64,000 nt of DNA from Akanthomyces muscarius (Eukaryota; Ascomycota; Sordariomycetes; Hypocreales; Cordycipitaceae). The notes under the pieces were generated by a model. The model was given only the letters and a program-made list of their open reading frames with translations. It searched no databases and had not been told where the DNA came from. This document shows positions 33,501 through 44,332 of this stretch, in pieces. The stretch spans positions 1,488,001-1,552,000 of the forward strand of contig NW_026611618.1 of NCBI RefSeq assembly GCF_028009165.1, written 5' to 3'. The position numbers and the translations under genes are program-made. Positions within the stretch are counted from its first letter, which is position 1. Each line of letters begins with the position of its first letter.

Positions 33501-34898
33501 GAGAGAGCCGCCGAGGAGAGCCTGTATGACTGTTGCACCTTGCTTCATGAACAGCGTCGACTTGTCACCCCATATGATCTGATACTGCCTGGTGACGGCA
33601 GTCTTGACTTGAGTGACAAGGTTGGCAGTGACAGGCGAGCCTTTGGGCACGCCCCAGTGCTTCTCACGAGCGACCATCTTTTTGAACATGGCCGTGTTCT
33701 CCGCAGCTGCCATACTTTCTGGATAGCTTCGACACTCGTCTAGCATCTTCTGCTTGATAGCTGACTGGTTGTATGCAGCAAGGACTGCATCGGCTGTGCG
33801 GGGGAACGTCTTCTCATATCCTGGGGCAATAACGCGCTCGGTAGGAATTGTTACGCCTGTCAGGAAATCTCCTCGGTTGGAGCCAGAGTCCCGAACGAAA
33901 CCAAGGTCTTCCATGAAAGGTACGGCATCTTTCTGAGGGCCATAGAAGATCTGCTTACCCTCGTCGAGGACGAGCACCTTGTCAAAATGCTCGTAGATAG
34001 CGTTGCCCGCCTGGTATAGTGTCACAATAGTAGTGAGACCGAGAACATCGGTCATGACCCTGATGGCTTTGATCCACTCAAGAGCTGTGCTGGCGTCGAG
34101 ACCTCTCGTCGAGTTATCCCAGCAGAAGACACTTGCACGAGTGGTCAGGCATTCAAGAATTGACACCCGCTTCCTCTCTCCTCCGGAGACGCCCCTGGTA
34201 AGGGCGTCCCCGACCTTTGTATGGGCAGTGTGGGAGATGCCAACTGATCGCAAGAGGAAATCCTTGTAGTATTGGGCGTACTCCTCTTGTGTTTTGATCC
34301 CAGGCGGCCTGTGGAAGGGGACCTTCATGCGCGCGGCGAAGTCGATGGTTGCCTCGACAGTCAGTGTTGGGAAGAAGATTTCTTCCTCAGTATTCATGAT
34401 GATCTGGCCACGATATTCTTCGGTTTCTAGGGCGGACATGTTGCCGAAACTGACGTCTCCTGTAACTTCTTCGTAGCCGAGTCGTTTGTTGGCTAGTACA
34501 CTCAGCAACGTTGTGCAGCCTGATCCAGGGCGTCCAAGAACGAGCAACATCTCTCCAGGTCTGACACATCCATGAGAATTGTCGATGATGGTCTTCATTG
34601 GGCCACCCTTGCTCCCCTTGTGGAAGACATTGAATTGGGAGACGACGTTCTCGTTAAACGTCGCGTTGCTACCGACTCCTTTGACAGTAAGGTCTTGCCA
34701 GCTCACACCGAGCTTCCTGGGCTTGCCTCCGCCTTCTTCATCTCGGTCTCGCATTGCTCGCAGCTCGGGTGCCATGTGCCATGTCGTCTTGTTGCCGGAA
34801 GAGGTTACTTTCTCCACCCCATTCCCAATGTCTGCGGTGGGCAGTCCTTCGTCCGCGGTGACGGAATCATCGTTGCCGTTTGGGTGACTGGCGGTCAT
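30519..34898 (-). CDS. PDR-type (ABCG) full-length multidrug transporter
   Basis: Exons are 34898-31194, 31130-30967 and 30897-30519; introns of 63 nt (31131-31193) and 69 nt (30898-30966) give 1415 residues. Topology is NBD1-TMD1-NBD2-TMD2, as in fungal CDR/Pdr5/BFR1 exporters. NBD1 has the PDR-specific Walker A GRPGSGCT (122-129, Cys for Lys), signature VSGGERKR and Walker B with [13 protein letters not shown]2 has a canonical Walker A GSSGAGKT (818-825), signature LSIEQRKR and [11 protein letters not shown]. One ATP site is thus degenerate, normal for the family. Exon 3 carries the last extracellular Cys-containing loop (HCRPEE...CGEYL...CRVCQY) and the final helix. It probably effluxes hydrophobic toxins at the plasma membrane. 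A TCCGCGGA palindrome lies 609 bp upstream of the ATG. Confidence 0.94.
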
Positions 34899-36714
34899 AC
34901 TGACTGAAAAGCTATTCTCCGGGACTGGAATATAGTAGAATGTGGAGAAGAGAGTACAGTTTTGGTCGAAATCCCAGAGGTTTGCAGAGTTATATACAAG
35001 GGGCGGTTCAGTTTAACTGAACGTAGGATGCCTGTGCAAAAAAGGCGATTACTAAAAGCATCATTGTTGACAAACACGGCTGTTTCCGGGCTCTTCCATA
35101 ACTTGCGATTACAAAAGCAGCATAAATGCTTCTGGGGTCGGAAAGAGGGAGCAGACCTCGCCTGGCTAGCGCAATCTTTCAGCTTCAAAGCATACGCAAC
35201 GGCGTAGTGGATAATTAGTTGACGCAATTGCACTGTGGCTACAACTTCGGTCACTCAAAGCGAAGCGTCCGGTCTCTTACGGAGTATAGTATTACCCTGA
35301 TTGCGGAGCTGGCTCAGCTTCCAGAGCCAGAGGGTACAAGCCTCCATAATACCGGTCGTTGTTTCGCGTCTAGCAAGCAAGCCCAAGTACTCCGTAGTTA
35401 ACCATGATCGGAAAGATTACCCAACTTTCCCCTGACCCATCCATGACCCAAAATATTGACCAATCAATTCGCGCCGGAGACTAGCGCCCATCATTTCGAA
35501 AAACCCTCCGCGGAGGATTTAGTTGGAGATCTAAAATAACTACTGAAATTGTGTTGGCGTATTACTTTGTAAGATTTAGTGTGACCTAAGGTAGATCTAA
35601 AAATCAAGCGTGCCAGGATTGCAGGAAGCAAAAGTGTACATTCAGTGACTTCATTTCCTAGGATTATCGCATGGATAGGAAAGTCGCCAGAGGTCTTTTT
35701 CTACCTCGCATTGGATAAGCATCGCGCTAACAATATTTCACCCGGATTGTACAATTTCTCGCATGCATCTCGTGTTCGCCGGGTGTGGGCAAAGGCAAAT
35801 TGACTTGGACGATTTCACAGCCTCGGTCAGAAGGTTTAGCGCCTGACCGGCGGCATCGCCGTCGGCAGTGCGAAATGAGTATGTAGTATAATGGGAAAGT
35901 TTTCTATCCCAGCATGTGCGGGTAAGGTCGAAGGGTATTCTCCCGGGAACCTGGTGCTGAGCCAGTGATCGGTAGCGTCAGAAGACACCCTACTACATGT
36001 TGAAAACTTTCGCCTGACATCAAGTGCAGGGCACGGTTCGCAGGGGCAAAATCTGACGACTGCCTAGTAGATGGTCCTATCTAGTACTGGCTCTTCCACG
36101 GGCGCTTAACGCCCGCGGTTGTCGCAGATGGCTATCGACGTGTCTTTTGTGCCAGCTATATCGTCTGGCCCGGAGCATATTCTCAGTGTGGCGGGGCAGA
36201 TGGTGTCAGCACATGGCAGGAAGGGTCGAGACCGATCTGGTTGGAGTAGCACGATGCATTTCGTCGTGGAAGAGGAGCAGGATTATCCAAACGGGGATAT
36301 CAGAACAAATCCAGAGCTCAGTCCTGGAGAATCAGATGTACGGCGGGGAGAGAGCAGACTGGGTTTCGAAGTTCTAGCAGGCAAACAGGGAAAGGGTGTA
36401 GCTGCCGAACCCGAGAAGCGTAGTATTGATTCTGTGTCACTTACATTTTAATGGCGGGCAAATGTCAAACGCTTCCAGACATACAGATCTCGAACAAGCT
36501 AACGCTAACCTGACCATCGGTGATGCAGTAGTATAGCACAGTGCCTGTTCGTGAGTGATGACACAACGTGCTGGCCACGCTCAGTCATGGCGTCATCAAA
36601 GAGACTTCAGTTATGATCTACGATCCGCGTGTATGTTGCCTGACTGTGCGGGAACTATAAATTGGAACGAAGTTTTCCACCTCGCAAATAGGAGTAACCA
36701 TTTCGACATCAAGC
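34899..36714. other. Intergenic, 1.8 kb, ABCG/tautomerase divergent region
   Basis: Lies between the ABCG start (minus) and the tautomerase start (plus), so it holds both promoters. The PDRE-like palindrome is at 35501-35520. A 107-codon frame from ATG 36128 to about 36451 has no recognisable features and is not called. Confidence 0.5.
35501..35520. promoter_or_regulatory. PDRE-like palindrome (TCCGCGGA core) upstream of ABCG transporter
   Basis: The core TCCGCGGA is at 35507-35514 inside AAACCCTCCGCGGAGGATTT. TCCGCGGA is the yeast pleiotropic drug response element: everted CGG half-sites read by Zn2Cys6 factors Pdr1/Pdr3. The position, about 0.6 kb upstream of a PDR-type transporter, fits such a role. 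Sixteen bases (AAACCCTCCGCGGAGG) are identical at the second site, 37865-37888. Regulator identity is inference. Confidence 0.5.
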
Positions 36715-37234
36715 ATGCCTTACTGGACAATTTATCATCCGGACGACGTCCTTCAGAATGACGTTGACAAACAGCGCCTCTCCAGCGCAATAACGCAAAT
36801 TTACACTGCTGTTCCACTTCCAGAGTTCTACGTTGGAATTTTCTTTTTGCCCATGCCGCGAGGAAATATCTACCGAGGATGCCAGCCCCAGGTTAGTCTG
36901 ATTAACAACTCGACTGCACCATTGCTGATGGTCGGAGTAGTCGTCTGAAAGCGAGCCGACATTCATTCATATTAGATTTACTCATATTGCACGGCAATTC
37001 CCACCAGGCGAAAGTGAGGCGAAGGACAGGTTTCTAGACAAAGTTACTGCTATATTAAAACCCTTCACTATCGACAAGGGCTGGCAGCTCGAACTCACCG
37101 GTGAGGAAGGCGACCTTAGTTTACTGCGCATGCAAGGAATGAAGCTCCCTTCTCCAGGGTCTAGCGAAGAGAAGATGTGGGTGTCTAAGAATAAGCCCAT
37201 TCCATATGGTCCCTACCTTGACAAAGATTCTTGA
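36715..37234 (+). CDS. cis-CaaD-like tautomerase (tautomerase superfamily)
   Basis: Exons are 36715-36891 and 36956-37234, with a 64-nt intron (GTTAGT...GCGAG), giving 151 residues. The start MPYWTIYHPDDVLQ puts Pro second, so removal of Met leaves the catalytic N-terminal proline of the tautomerase superfamily. The blocks IYTAVPLPEFYVGIFFLP, FTHIARQFPP and KPFTIDKGWQLEL, and the length of about 150 residues, match the fungal oxalocrotonate-tautomerase-like/cis-CaaD group, which acts on enol or halogenated acrylate substrates. Unspliced, exon 1 reads into a stop after 77 codons. It neighbours the ABCG transporter head-to-head, which suggests joint detoxification. The exact substrate is unknown. 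Confidence 0.8.
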
Positions 37235-39578
37235 ATCTAAAGTGATTTCCTATTGGATAGGCCGGATAGTGTTGGGGCGATCTGATTTGCAGATGAGGAC
37301 GCAGTCTAGGTTTGTTAGCTCGGTTGTAGCTAAACTCGAGAGACACACATTTGGCCCGCAATAGAGGCAAATCTTGAAATTTTGTACGAGCATTCCAGAC
37401 TGCCGTATCATGACACACTAAATTGATTTCTGAGACAACGACATTCAGTGGTCCATGGCACCAGAGACTCGATAGCGTCGGGAGTTCCACAAACATTGAA
37501 CTGCACAGGGTTGCATGGCGGTCTGGAGCAAATGCCTGCTCCGGATTGAGTTGGGTATATTCAAAGTGATGATGCGCCGGTGCATTTTGGCAGTGACTAT
37601 TGAAATATACCGATCCAGATTAAAACGGGAAACCTTGGAAGGGGCTTCCCGGTAGTTGTGCCGTTCAGATCAGACTGTCCACCACGTGCCTAGTTGTGGT
37701 AGGTGCGAGCGGAGGGCTGCTTGGGTTGGTTGTACAGACCCTTGACCTCTCAGAATAAAATTTGCATTCTCCGAGGCTGTATGGGATTGGCGAGGGGGCA
37801 GATGTCCATGGGGTCAGTTTCAAGGACACTCGAGGGAGTATGGCACGAGGATCCTCGTACTTGTCAAAACCCTCCGCGGAGGGTTTTGGCGTAGCCCCAC
37901 CTCGATTATAGGACTACATATTTCACTAATAAACGCAGGCAGAAGAGCTGATTGGGGAGGAAGCCTGTCATCATACCGATCGATTGGTTGGGCGCATCTA
38001 GCACCAAGTTCGGTGTGGCTCGATACTTTCATTGCGGATGATACTACGGATACTGGTATCATTCATCAGAGCGGCTTTCATGACGGAGGTTTCTCCGGGC
38101 CGTGCTGACTAGCGACTGCCATGTAGGCACCCGCCTGTGGCTATCAGGAGGAGATCGCTGCGCTCGCCAAACTCAGTCTTCAACACTCATGGTAGGAGTT
38201 TCAAGCTAATCATTCAGTTGTGCTTCCCTGCCGTGCTGTTCATGACATTATTCACTGCCAATACCATCTGCGATGCGGAAGCAGGGCATGATGACAAATC
38301 CGATGACCTAGACACTCATACCCTGCGATTGTTGATGCGTGCACCGTGTGAAAACCGTCTAATACGACAACGAATCGGTCCATGACCATCGCAGAGGACA
38401 TCCAAGTACTTTTTTTCAAGACTAACACTGCGGCTACAAACAATTGCCGAGGTCGAGGTCGGCATCTAGCATCTAGCCGATGCAAGAACGACGCGCAAGA
38501 GCCGCAACAAGACCGAGGATCAACGTACGCGCGCTCCCGAAGACACAAATGTAAGTTGGTAGCAGTAGGGTCTGTCGTGTTGCCCACGAAAAAGGTGTGC
38601 ATGCCACCAAAAGGAGTCCCGCGCAGTGTACGGAGGCACCTTCGCAACACTCGGGGCTCGGGCCCTTATCCAGCTCGGATACCTCCCAGTAGCTCAAGGA
38701 TTGACAGGGCCACCGCCATTAAAACGGCACGGGGGTGGCCCATACATATGTACTGGTCACGGATCGCTTCCTCTCCACTAGATAAAAGAAGAAATAATAT
38801 TATGTTTAATTTAAGATAAGGCAGAAGAAGACTAGGATAAAATAATAGTAGTAGCTAAGATAGAAGGTGATCCTTTTTCTAATAGATAAGGTGTAAGCGA
38901 TATCTAGGAGGCTATAGCAGTGGACTGTGTGGTATAAGAGGCCCTATATTCAGGTGAATAAGCTTGTTGCAAGCACCTTATGTGGTGGCTGCCTATCAGG
39001 GCCTCGATAGCTTCTTCTTCCTTCATAGTCAGTCAATTCTTCAATACAGCAGGATTTAGGCTATCACCACTCATATTATTACGCAACTATCTGTATCAAC
39101 AAAGCTACTGAAATTTAATTATTGACCACACCGAAGGGAGGCGCGGGAAAGCAAGTCAGTAGGGCGCGGCATTCTAAATCCGCGACCCGGCGCGAATGTA
39201 CTGAGTAATGTTAAGGGCCGCCGATCTTTCACGTTGTAGCCATAATGCTTAGTAATGGCGGCGGACGGGGCAACCCAAGCACTTATCGGCCTCGGCAAGC
39301 GCTACTCTTTACGCAAGCATCATCAATTCGTACGGCCGGTATCGCTCAAGTCATAACTTGCAAATTTCTGCATCGTGAGACCCTCCAAACACGTAAAGTC
39401 TCGACAATATAGCCATCCTCAGCTTTTGACGTGGCGCCGTGCCTTCCTCTCTCACTTCAGCCGTGCGATCCGCACTGCAGCGCAATACTCTACACTACCC
39501 CGAACCGTCCAATATCGGATCCAGTTGTTTCTCACGATAAACGTTCAGACTGGCTTATTGGGCTTCGTGAACATCGTC
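37235..39578. other. Intergenic, 2.3 kb, possible relics, regulator promoter
   Basis: Many short frames occur but none is convincing. A minus-strand frame at 37185-37496 has some protein-like texture (VWNARTKFQDLPLLRAKC) but no family I can name. The perfect palindrome at 37865-37888 lies here, and 38770-38900 is AT/purine-rich. The right end is the upstream region of the Zn2Cys6 gene; the open frame there extends to a GTG at 39375 but has no ATG before 39579. Confidence 0.5.
37865..37888. promoter_or_regulatory. Perfect 24-bp palindrome with PDRE core
   Basis: The core TCCGCGGA is at 37873-37880 and symmetry is perfect over 24 bp (left half CAAAACCCTCCG). It shares AAACCCTCCGCGGAGG with the site at 35501. 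It lies between the tautomerase 3' end and the Zn2Cys6 regulator. It could be an operator for a dimeric Zn2Cys6 factor; an extruding hairpin or relic is the alternative. Confidence 0.5.
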
Positions 39579-41000
39579 ATGGGCGCTGGAGAGGCCCATC
39601 CGTCGCAGATACGAGTCTCATGTGAAATATGCAGAAAACGCAAGTCAAGATGTCGCCGTCTGCATGTTGATGACGTCCGCTGCGCGCAATGCACAATGCT
39701 TGGTGTTGAATGTATTACCGGGTCTCAAAATAAAATTGGACGGCCAAGGCGAGCGCCTGATTCTGGCAATAAGCGTCCTAAACAACCGTCAAAAAGTTCC
39801 CCAGACACTGCCTGCACGACACCTACCGCCAGAGAGCAAAACAGGTTGCAGTTCATCGAAGCATCACGCGAGGCTTGTTCGTTCTCAGAGGAAGACAGCC
39901 CGCCGGACTGGACAAATGTTATTTCCACGGCAAATATCAGAGAATCAGTCCTCGATATGGCCGCGAACAACCCCTTGATTGCAGCAACAGCGTGGCCACC
40001 CATGACGATTGACCTTGACGGTCAGGCTTTACTTCCTTGGGGCATAATGAACGACCTTAATCCGATGCTCGCCGAATCAAACTCCAGCTTCGACATCATC
40101 CATTCTTATGCACTTGATACCCCTATCAACTCTCCTTCTAACCTCGAGCACTCCAACTTCGCCACGGTCGAACTTCGGGCGTCTTCAAAACAGGGCTGCA
40201 TAACAGGAAAGGTCGATGTGACCGCGGATAGCCTAGTCAAGCTATCCAAGCTCAACATTGAGTTGCACACCCGTATGGCGGCGGTCGAGATGCATAAATC
40301 GGCTCTGAATCTCGATAGTTTTCTTTACCAAGCCGGCCCATTGTATATTGACAATGCTACGGGAGCGGAGTTTATGCTGAGGGCATCACAGGAGTTCTTG
40401 CAGATCTTGGCACAATTGCAAAACAATCGGCCGACTCCTAGCCATCGTCGCGCTTTGATGATGCACACAACCTTTCCGGAGCTTTCGCCGCCATTGCCTT
40501 CGCTTTTCCATGAAAATGACTGCTCTGCGCCTAGGTCCCCTCCATCCAGCTGTTCGGACGCTCCAGAGCCATCACTGTCCGCACCTCTAGCGTTGACAAT
40601 AACGAGCATCTTCACTCAGTTGATCTGTCTCTACGAGGTGATTCTCAAGCATCTGACGGCCCGCATTGAGCGAATAGCCACCGACCCCATCAGCCCCATC
40701 CCAAACCTTTCTTCTGGAGGCTTGCCCCTGGCGTTGCCTTGCATACAAGGCATGCTGTTCTCTGACGTGGCGGTACATCTTCTGGAGAATATCGAGCGAA
40801 TTCTAGGCATTAGTGTCGCGCGTGCTGGTGGCGACGGGAATTTGCTGTCGGCGAGACAGAGAGATGTGCTTTGGAGCGAACTTAGCGGAAGCTTCAGCGT
40901 CCTCTCCAGTCATGGCGCTATGAGGCCTGCCACTGTAAGAAGCACGTTTAAGAGGGTGGCGGGGATATTAGAGCAGATCTCGATAAGTGCGCAGAATTAG
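39579..41000 (+). CDS. Zn2Cys6 transcription factor (AflR-like type)
   Basis: I start at ATG 39579 (MGAGEAHPSQIRVSCEICRK), giving 473 residues; the longer open frame begins at GTG, not ATG. The binuclear zinc cluster has Cys at residues 15, 18, 25, 35, 38 and 45, followed by the basic linker KIGRPRRAPDSG. The C-terminal half is helical (ASQEFLQILAQLQNN, FTQLICLYEVILKHLTARIE, VAVHLLENIERILGI), resembling the regulatory region of AflR-type pathway regulators. It probably binds CGG-containing promoter sites. Neighbours are the tautomerase and ABCG transporter upstream and a small beta-trefoil-like protein downstream, so it may be a local regulator (inference). Confidence 0.87.
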   Translation: MGAGEAHPSQIRVSCEICRKRKSRCRRLHVDDVRCAQCTMLGVECITGSQNKIGRPRRAPDSGNKRPKQPSKSSPDTACTTPTAREQNRLQFIEASREACSFSEEDSPPDWTNVISTANIRESVLDMAANNPLIAATAWPPMTIDLDGQALLPWGIMNDLNPMLAESNSSFDIIHSYALDTPINSPSNLEHSNFATVELRASSKQGCITGKVDVTADSLVKLSKLNIELHTRMAAVEMHKSALNLDSFLYQAGPLYIDNATGAEFMLRASQEFLQILAQLQNNRPTPSHRRALMMHTTFPELSPPLPSLFHENDCSAPRSPPSSCSDAPEPSLSAPLALTITSIFTQLICLYEVILKHLTARIERIATDPISPIPNLSSGGLPLALPCIQGMLFSDVAVHLLENIERILGISVARAGGDGNLLSARQRDVLWSELSGSFSVLSSHGAMRPATVRSTFKRVAGILEQISISAQN

Positions 41001-41363
41001 TTAATAAATATAAATATTAAATCATTTATGATTTTTTTTAGAAAAAAAATTTGTTAACTTGAAATTAAAAGTAGAAATTTTTTAAATTTTAATTTTAAAA
41101 ATAAATCCTTTTAATATTCTTTTTATAAAATAACTCATTTATTTATTTCTTTATTTATTTAATTTATTTATCTTATAATTATATTATTTTTAAAGATATT
41201 ATTAGTACTTTTTATAGTAGAGAATAGCCTATAAGTGGGTGCCTAATATTACCCCGCACTTTTAACGACGCCGCTCTTTCCTCATTCTATCCCCACATTG
41301 GTACCTCAAAGGTGATAAAATCAATCTGGCACATTTTCACCCTGGACTGTTCTCGGCTGAAGC
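41001..41363. other. AT-rich intergenic segment
   Basis: From 41003 to about 41220 the sequence is almost pure A/T with long A and T runs, sharply different from the flanking genes. No coding capacity. The remainder is the upstream region of the gene at 41364. Consistent with a degraded repeat (inference). Confidence 0.6.
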
Positions 41364-41942
41364 ATGACCCTATTCACGCACGCTGATGGCGCCGAATCAA
41401 GCGCCGAATCATTTAACACGGCGAGCTTGACGCCAAACGGCGCGTTCACGCCCGCCACCGAACTTGAAGGAGATGTATCCACCAGAATATGGCTCGAGTT
41501 GGCAAGGGCCGTAAGAACCAATCATACGCACGACCCTACGCCTGGCGACACCGTCATCATCGTCGACAAAACCTTCGCCCGAGTCTTGGCCTGCCATCCA
41601 GGGGGTCATCTGATCCTTGACGACATCACTGAGTATGATGACAAGCAAGCCATTCCTGAGCGGTGGCAGTGGCTCTGTACCCAGACCGACAACTTTATAG
41701 GGTTCCGTAACCTCGCAGAAGACAGCTTTCTTGGTCATGACCTTTGGTGGAACTTTGCTGCCCAAGTTACTGAACAAAAGGGATGGGAACATTTTGTGCT
41801 GACCAAAAATCAGAACGGGTACTACATCCAGAGCCCGTTCTGGTGGTCGTTAAGCCCGCTGTCGGCGCGCTGTGACGGTGCCGGAATCGAAGCAGTCAAG
41901 TCTGATGGTACATTGTGGGGGTTCATCCGTGTCAGCGAGTGA
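41364..41942 (+). CDS. Small uncharacterised protein, possible beta-trefoil fold
   Basis: A 192-codon single exon from ATG 41364 (MTLFTHADGAESSAESFN). There is no signal peptide or membrane helix. The C-terminal 100 residues are Trp-rich with the pattern RWQWLCTQTDNFIGFRN, FLGHDLWWNFAAQV, WEHFVLTKNQNGYYIQ and TLWGFIRVSE. Alternating short beta segments with IGFRN/FLGHD-type loops recall fascin- or ricin-like beta-trefoils, a resemblance rather than a demonstrated homology. It follows the Zn2Cys6 gene on the same strand after an AT-rich gap. Function unknown. Confidence 0.7.
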   Translation: MTLFTHADGAESSAESFNTASLTPNGAFTPATELEGDVSTRIWLELARAVRTNHTHDPTPGDTVIIVDKTFARVLACHPGGHLILDDITEYDDKQAIPERWQWLCTQTDNFIGFRNLAEDSFLGHDLWWNFAAQVTEQKGWEHFVLTKNQNGYYIQSPFWWSLSPLSARCDGAGIEAVKSDGTLWGFIRVSE

Positions 41943-43193
41943 TGGTGGCTTTGGCCAGCAGAGCAGGAACCGAAAAGGCTGCTCTGGCTGCAGAGCCGCG
42001 CCAGTTGTTCTTTTACTCAAGTTTTCCTAGCTCGAACTACTGCTTCACCGAGCGGGATCGACACAATGGTGAAGACACACTCATATAAGACAATTGAGCC
42101 TCTTGCGCAACTAAATCTAAATCGAGTAATTATCTGTGACATACCCCGATAGAGCCTGTTTGTAGAAGTACTGGTGGACAGCCAGACGGGCGCAGCTTGT
42201 CACGCTCATGATGAGCAGGCTCATGAACAACAACCAAGCCTCGTACAAAGAGACGGAGTGTCGTGTTCACAATGTACTGCTAGTTAGTTGCACTTTCGCG
42301 CTTGTAAATGCGCTGGCTCGTCAGGGGGGAAGTGTCAGATTAAGTTAGCGGAACAGGGCTGATTTTTTTCTCCAGCGGAGCCGGGCACGGCGGGCGCCCT
42401 GATGGAGCCCGTGTCCACTTGTTGTTTTATTCATGGTTAATTAATAAAAAGAAACGCTGTCCATTGTACTCCGTATGCAGGAACAAACTATATCAAAAGC
42501 CACGTTATTAACGGCGGATCGACTGTGCAGTTTCCCACAGCAAAAGTCTGGCCTTGGTCAACCGTAGATCATGACCTGGCCGCAAGAAACGTACAATTCA
42601 TTAATGCCATAGTCAGCTGGCCCTCAAAAGCCTCGGCTAGATGCCCTCTGTACGCGGAAGCCTTTTGCAGCGGTAGTGCTGCTCTTTCCAGGCTGGAGAT
42701 GGGATTGTACCAAACATAAAAACGACGGGGCCCGATCGAGGACAAAACATTCGCCGAGCGCGTAAACAGCTAATGAGAAAGCAGAGTGTCAACCTACTGG
42801 TAAGCAATTGAAAAACCGGGCTCAGCGAACTAGTCCGGGCCTTTCTACAGGGGTGTTTCGAAGAGAAAAAGTTGGCGTGCTGCGTGTTTCTAATTAAACT
42901 AGTTCGTTGCTGGCTGTCACCACATCTCCACCACGACAACCTGGTTTTACATGGGTTTAGAAGTTTTGGCGTGATCTACCCCCCGGGATGGCCATGAAAC
43001 TAACCCCCCTCTCCAATCTGTTTCCCTCCGTTTCCGCCTTCTACCGAGTATTCCCGCGCCAGATATCTACAACTCTTGCAGCCAGGATTGTCGGTTACTA
43101 GGCTCGTCAGTTGCTCTTCTCTCTGTACCTTTCGCAACCCGGGAAAAAAGCGGCCAAGTGGTAGTCTCTCTTTTTCTTCTTCGCCTTCTCCCA
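41943..43193. other. Intergenic, 1.25 kb, possible membrane-protein relic
   Basis: No intact gene. On the minus strand about 42130-42262 encodes a short hydrophobic stretch (YEAWLLFMSLLIMSV followed by a polar tail) that could be the end of a lost membrane protein. The right end is a pyrimidine-rich leader for the gene at 43194. Confidence 0.4.
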
Positions 43194-44332
43194 ATGTTGT
43201 TCACCAAATCTCCAATCAAGCCGGCGACGAGCATCGACAGCAATGTATGGTACCACGTCACCGAAGGCCGCGTCGACAGGGCCGGCCGAAAGTTCGGATC
43301 CATGCTGCAGGTAGACAAGTCGACCGGCGGGCTCAAAGTCTTTGTGCGTTTTCTTTCTCGTTACGAACCTTGCCAAACTCGCTTCCCATTGAACTAATCT
43401 TTGCAAAACAGCCAATTACCAAACCCCCTTACTACTGGCAGTTCCAAGCCCTCAACTCCTCCGCCTCCGCCTCCCCGGCGCTCTACGTCGTGCGCAACTC
43501 CCTCGACGGCGCCGCCAAGCAGCTCTCCGCCTGCCGCAACGAGACCGAGCCCGCCGACGGCCAGACGGGCCTGTGCATGGCGCCCGCCAACGGCGCCGAC
43601 GACGCGCAGGTCTGGCAGATTGACCAGTGGGGGGGCAGCGGCGACATGGCGCGCGACGGCCTGCGCTTCATCAACGCCGCCAACGGGACCGGCCTCTGGC
43701 TCGACGTCCACAGCGGCAACCCGCCGTTCATGAACAGCAGCATCGACGCGGACGGCGACAAGGGCGAGCCCTCGCAGCACTGGTACATGACGAGCGCGCA
43801 GGCCGTCAACGCAATTGAGTATTCGACCATTCAGACCATTGTACGTCAGCAGAACACTGGGAGGGAGAATGATGTAGGCTGACTCTCTTTGGAAACGTCG
43901 TAGGATCCTGCCAGTGCCGGAGCGACAGCAACGACGGCCTCAACGACAGCAGATTCAGAGGCGACAGCTTCGGCAACCAGCGGCCCGGATAGTACCAGCG
44001 GCCTGTCGACAGGCGGGCAAGCTGGAATCGGCATTGGCGTCGGCCTGGCCGTCATTGCGCTGGCTGTTGCCGCGTTGTTCCTCTGGCGTCGTCGCAAGGC
44101 ACAGAACCTCGCCAGCACAAGCAGATCCCTGCCGCCGATTGGCAGCGAGAAGAAGTTCCATCAGCTACCGAGCGAGCTGCCCGACGCGGACGCGGCCGCC
44201 AGCCCCCACAGCGCGGCCTTTCACCTGCTGCAGGAACTGCCCGCCACCGCGGCGCGGTCCTCGTCGCAAATAGCCCACGAGGCGCAGACGCAACGCTACG
44301 AGCTAGACTCGACGCCTGTCGTTCCACGGTAG
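43194..44332 (+). CDS. Single-pass membrane protein with lectin-like (beta-trefoil) ectodomain
   Basis: Exons are 43194-43343, 43412-43840 and 43904-44332 (introns of 68 and 63 nt, all phase 0), giving 335 residues. Residues 1-193 show a repeated pattern (YYWQFQAL, DDAQVWQIDQWG, GLWLDVHSGNPPF, SQHWYMTSA) like QxW-type ricin B beta-trefoils. A Ser/Thr/Ala-rich stalk follows (ATATTASTTADSEATASATS), probably O-glycosylated. One membrane helix (GIGVGLAVIALAVAALFLW) ends in RRRK, then comes a cytoplasmic tail of about 75 residues. The layout resembles fungal wall-sensor or surface proteins. The ATG at 43194 gives no classical signal peptide; a GTG 12 codons upstream would add a hydrophobic leader, so the start is uncertain. 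Confidence 0.82.

Noticed and set aside
36128..36451. 107-codon frame upstream of the tautomerase
   Set aside because: No conserved pattern, no splice support, and it lies in a promoter region.
39375..39578. N-terminal extension of the Zn2Cys6 regulator
   Set aside because: Begins at GTG; the ATG at 39579 places the zinc cluster 15 residues from the start, as is usual for these factors.
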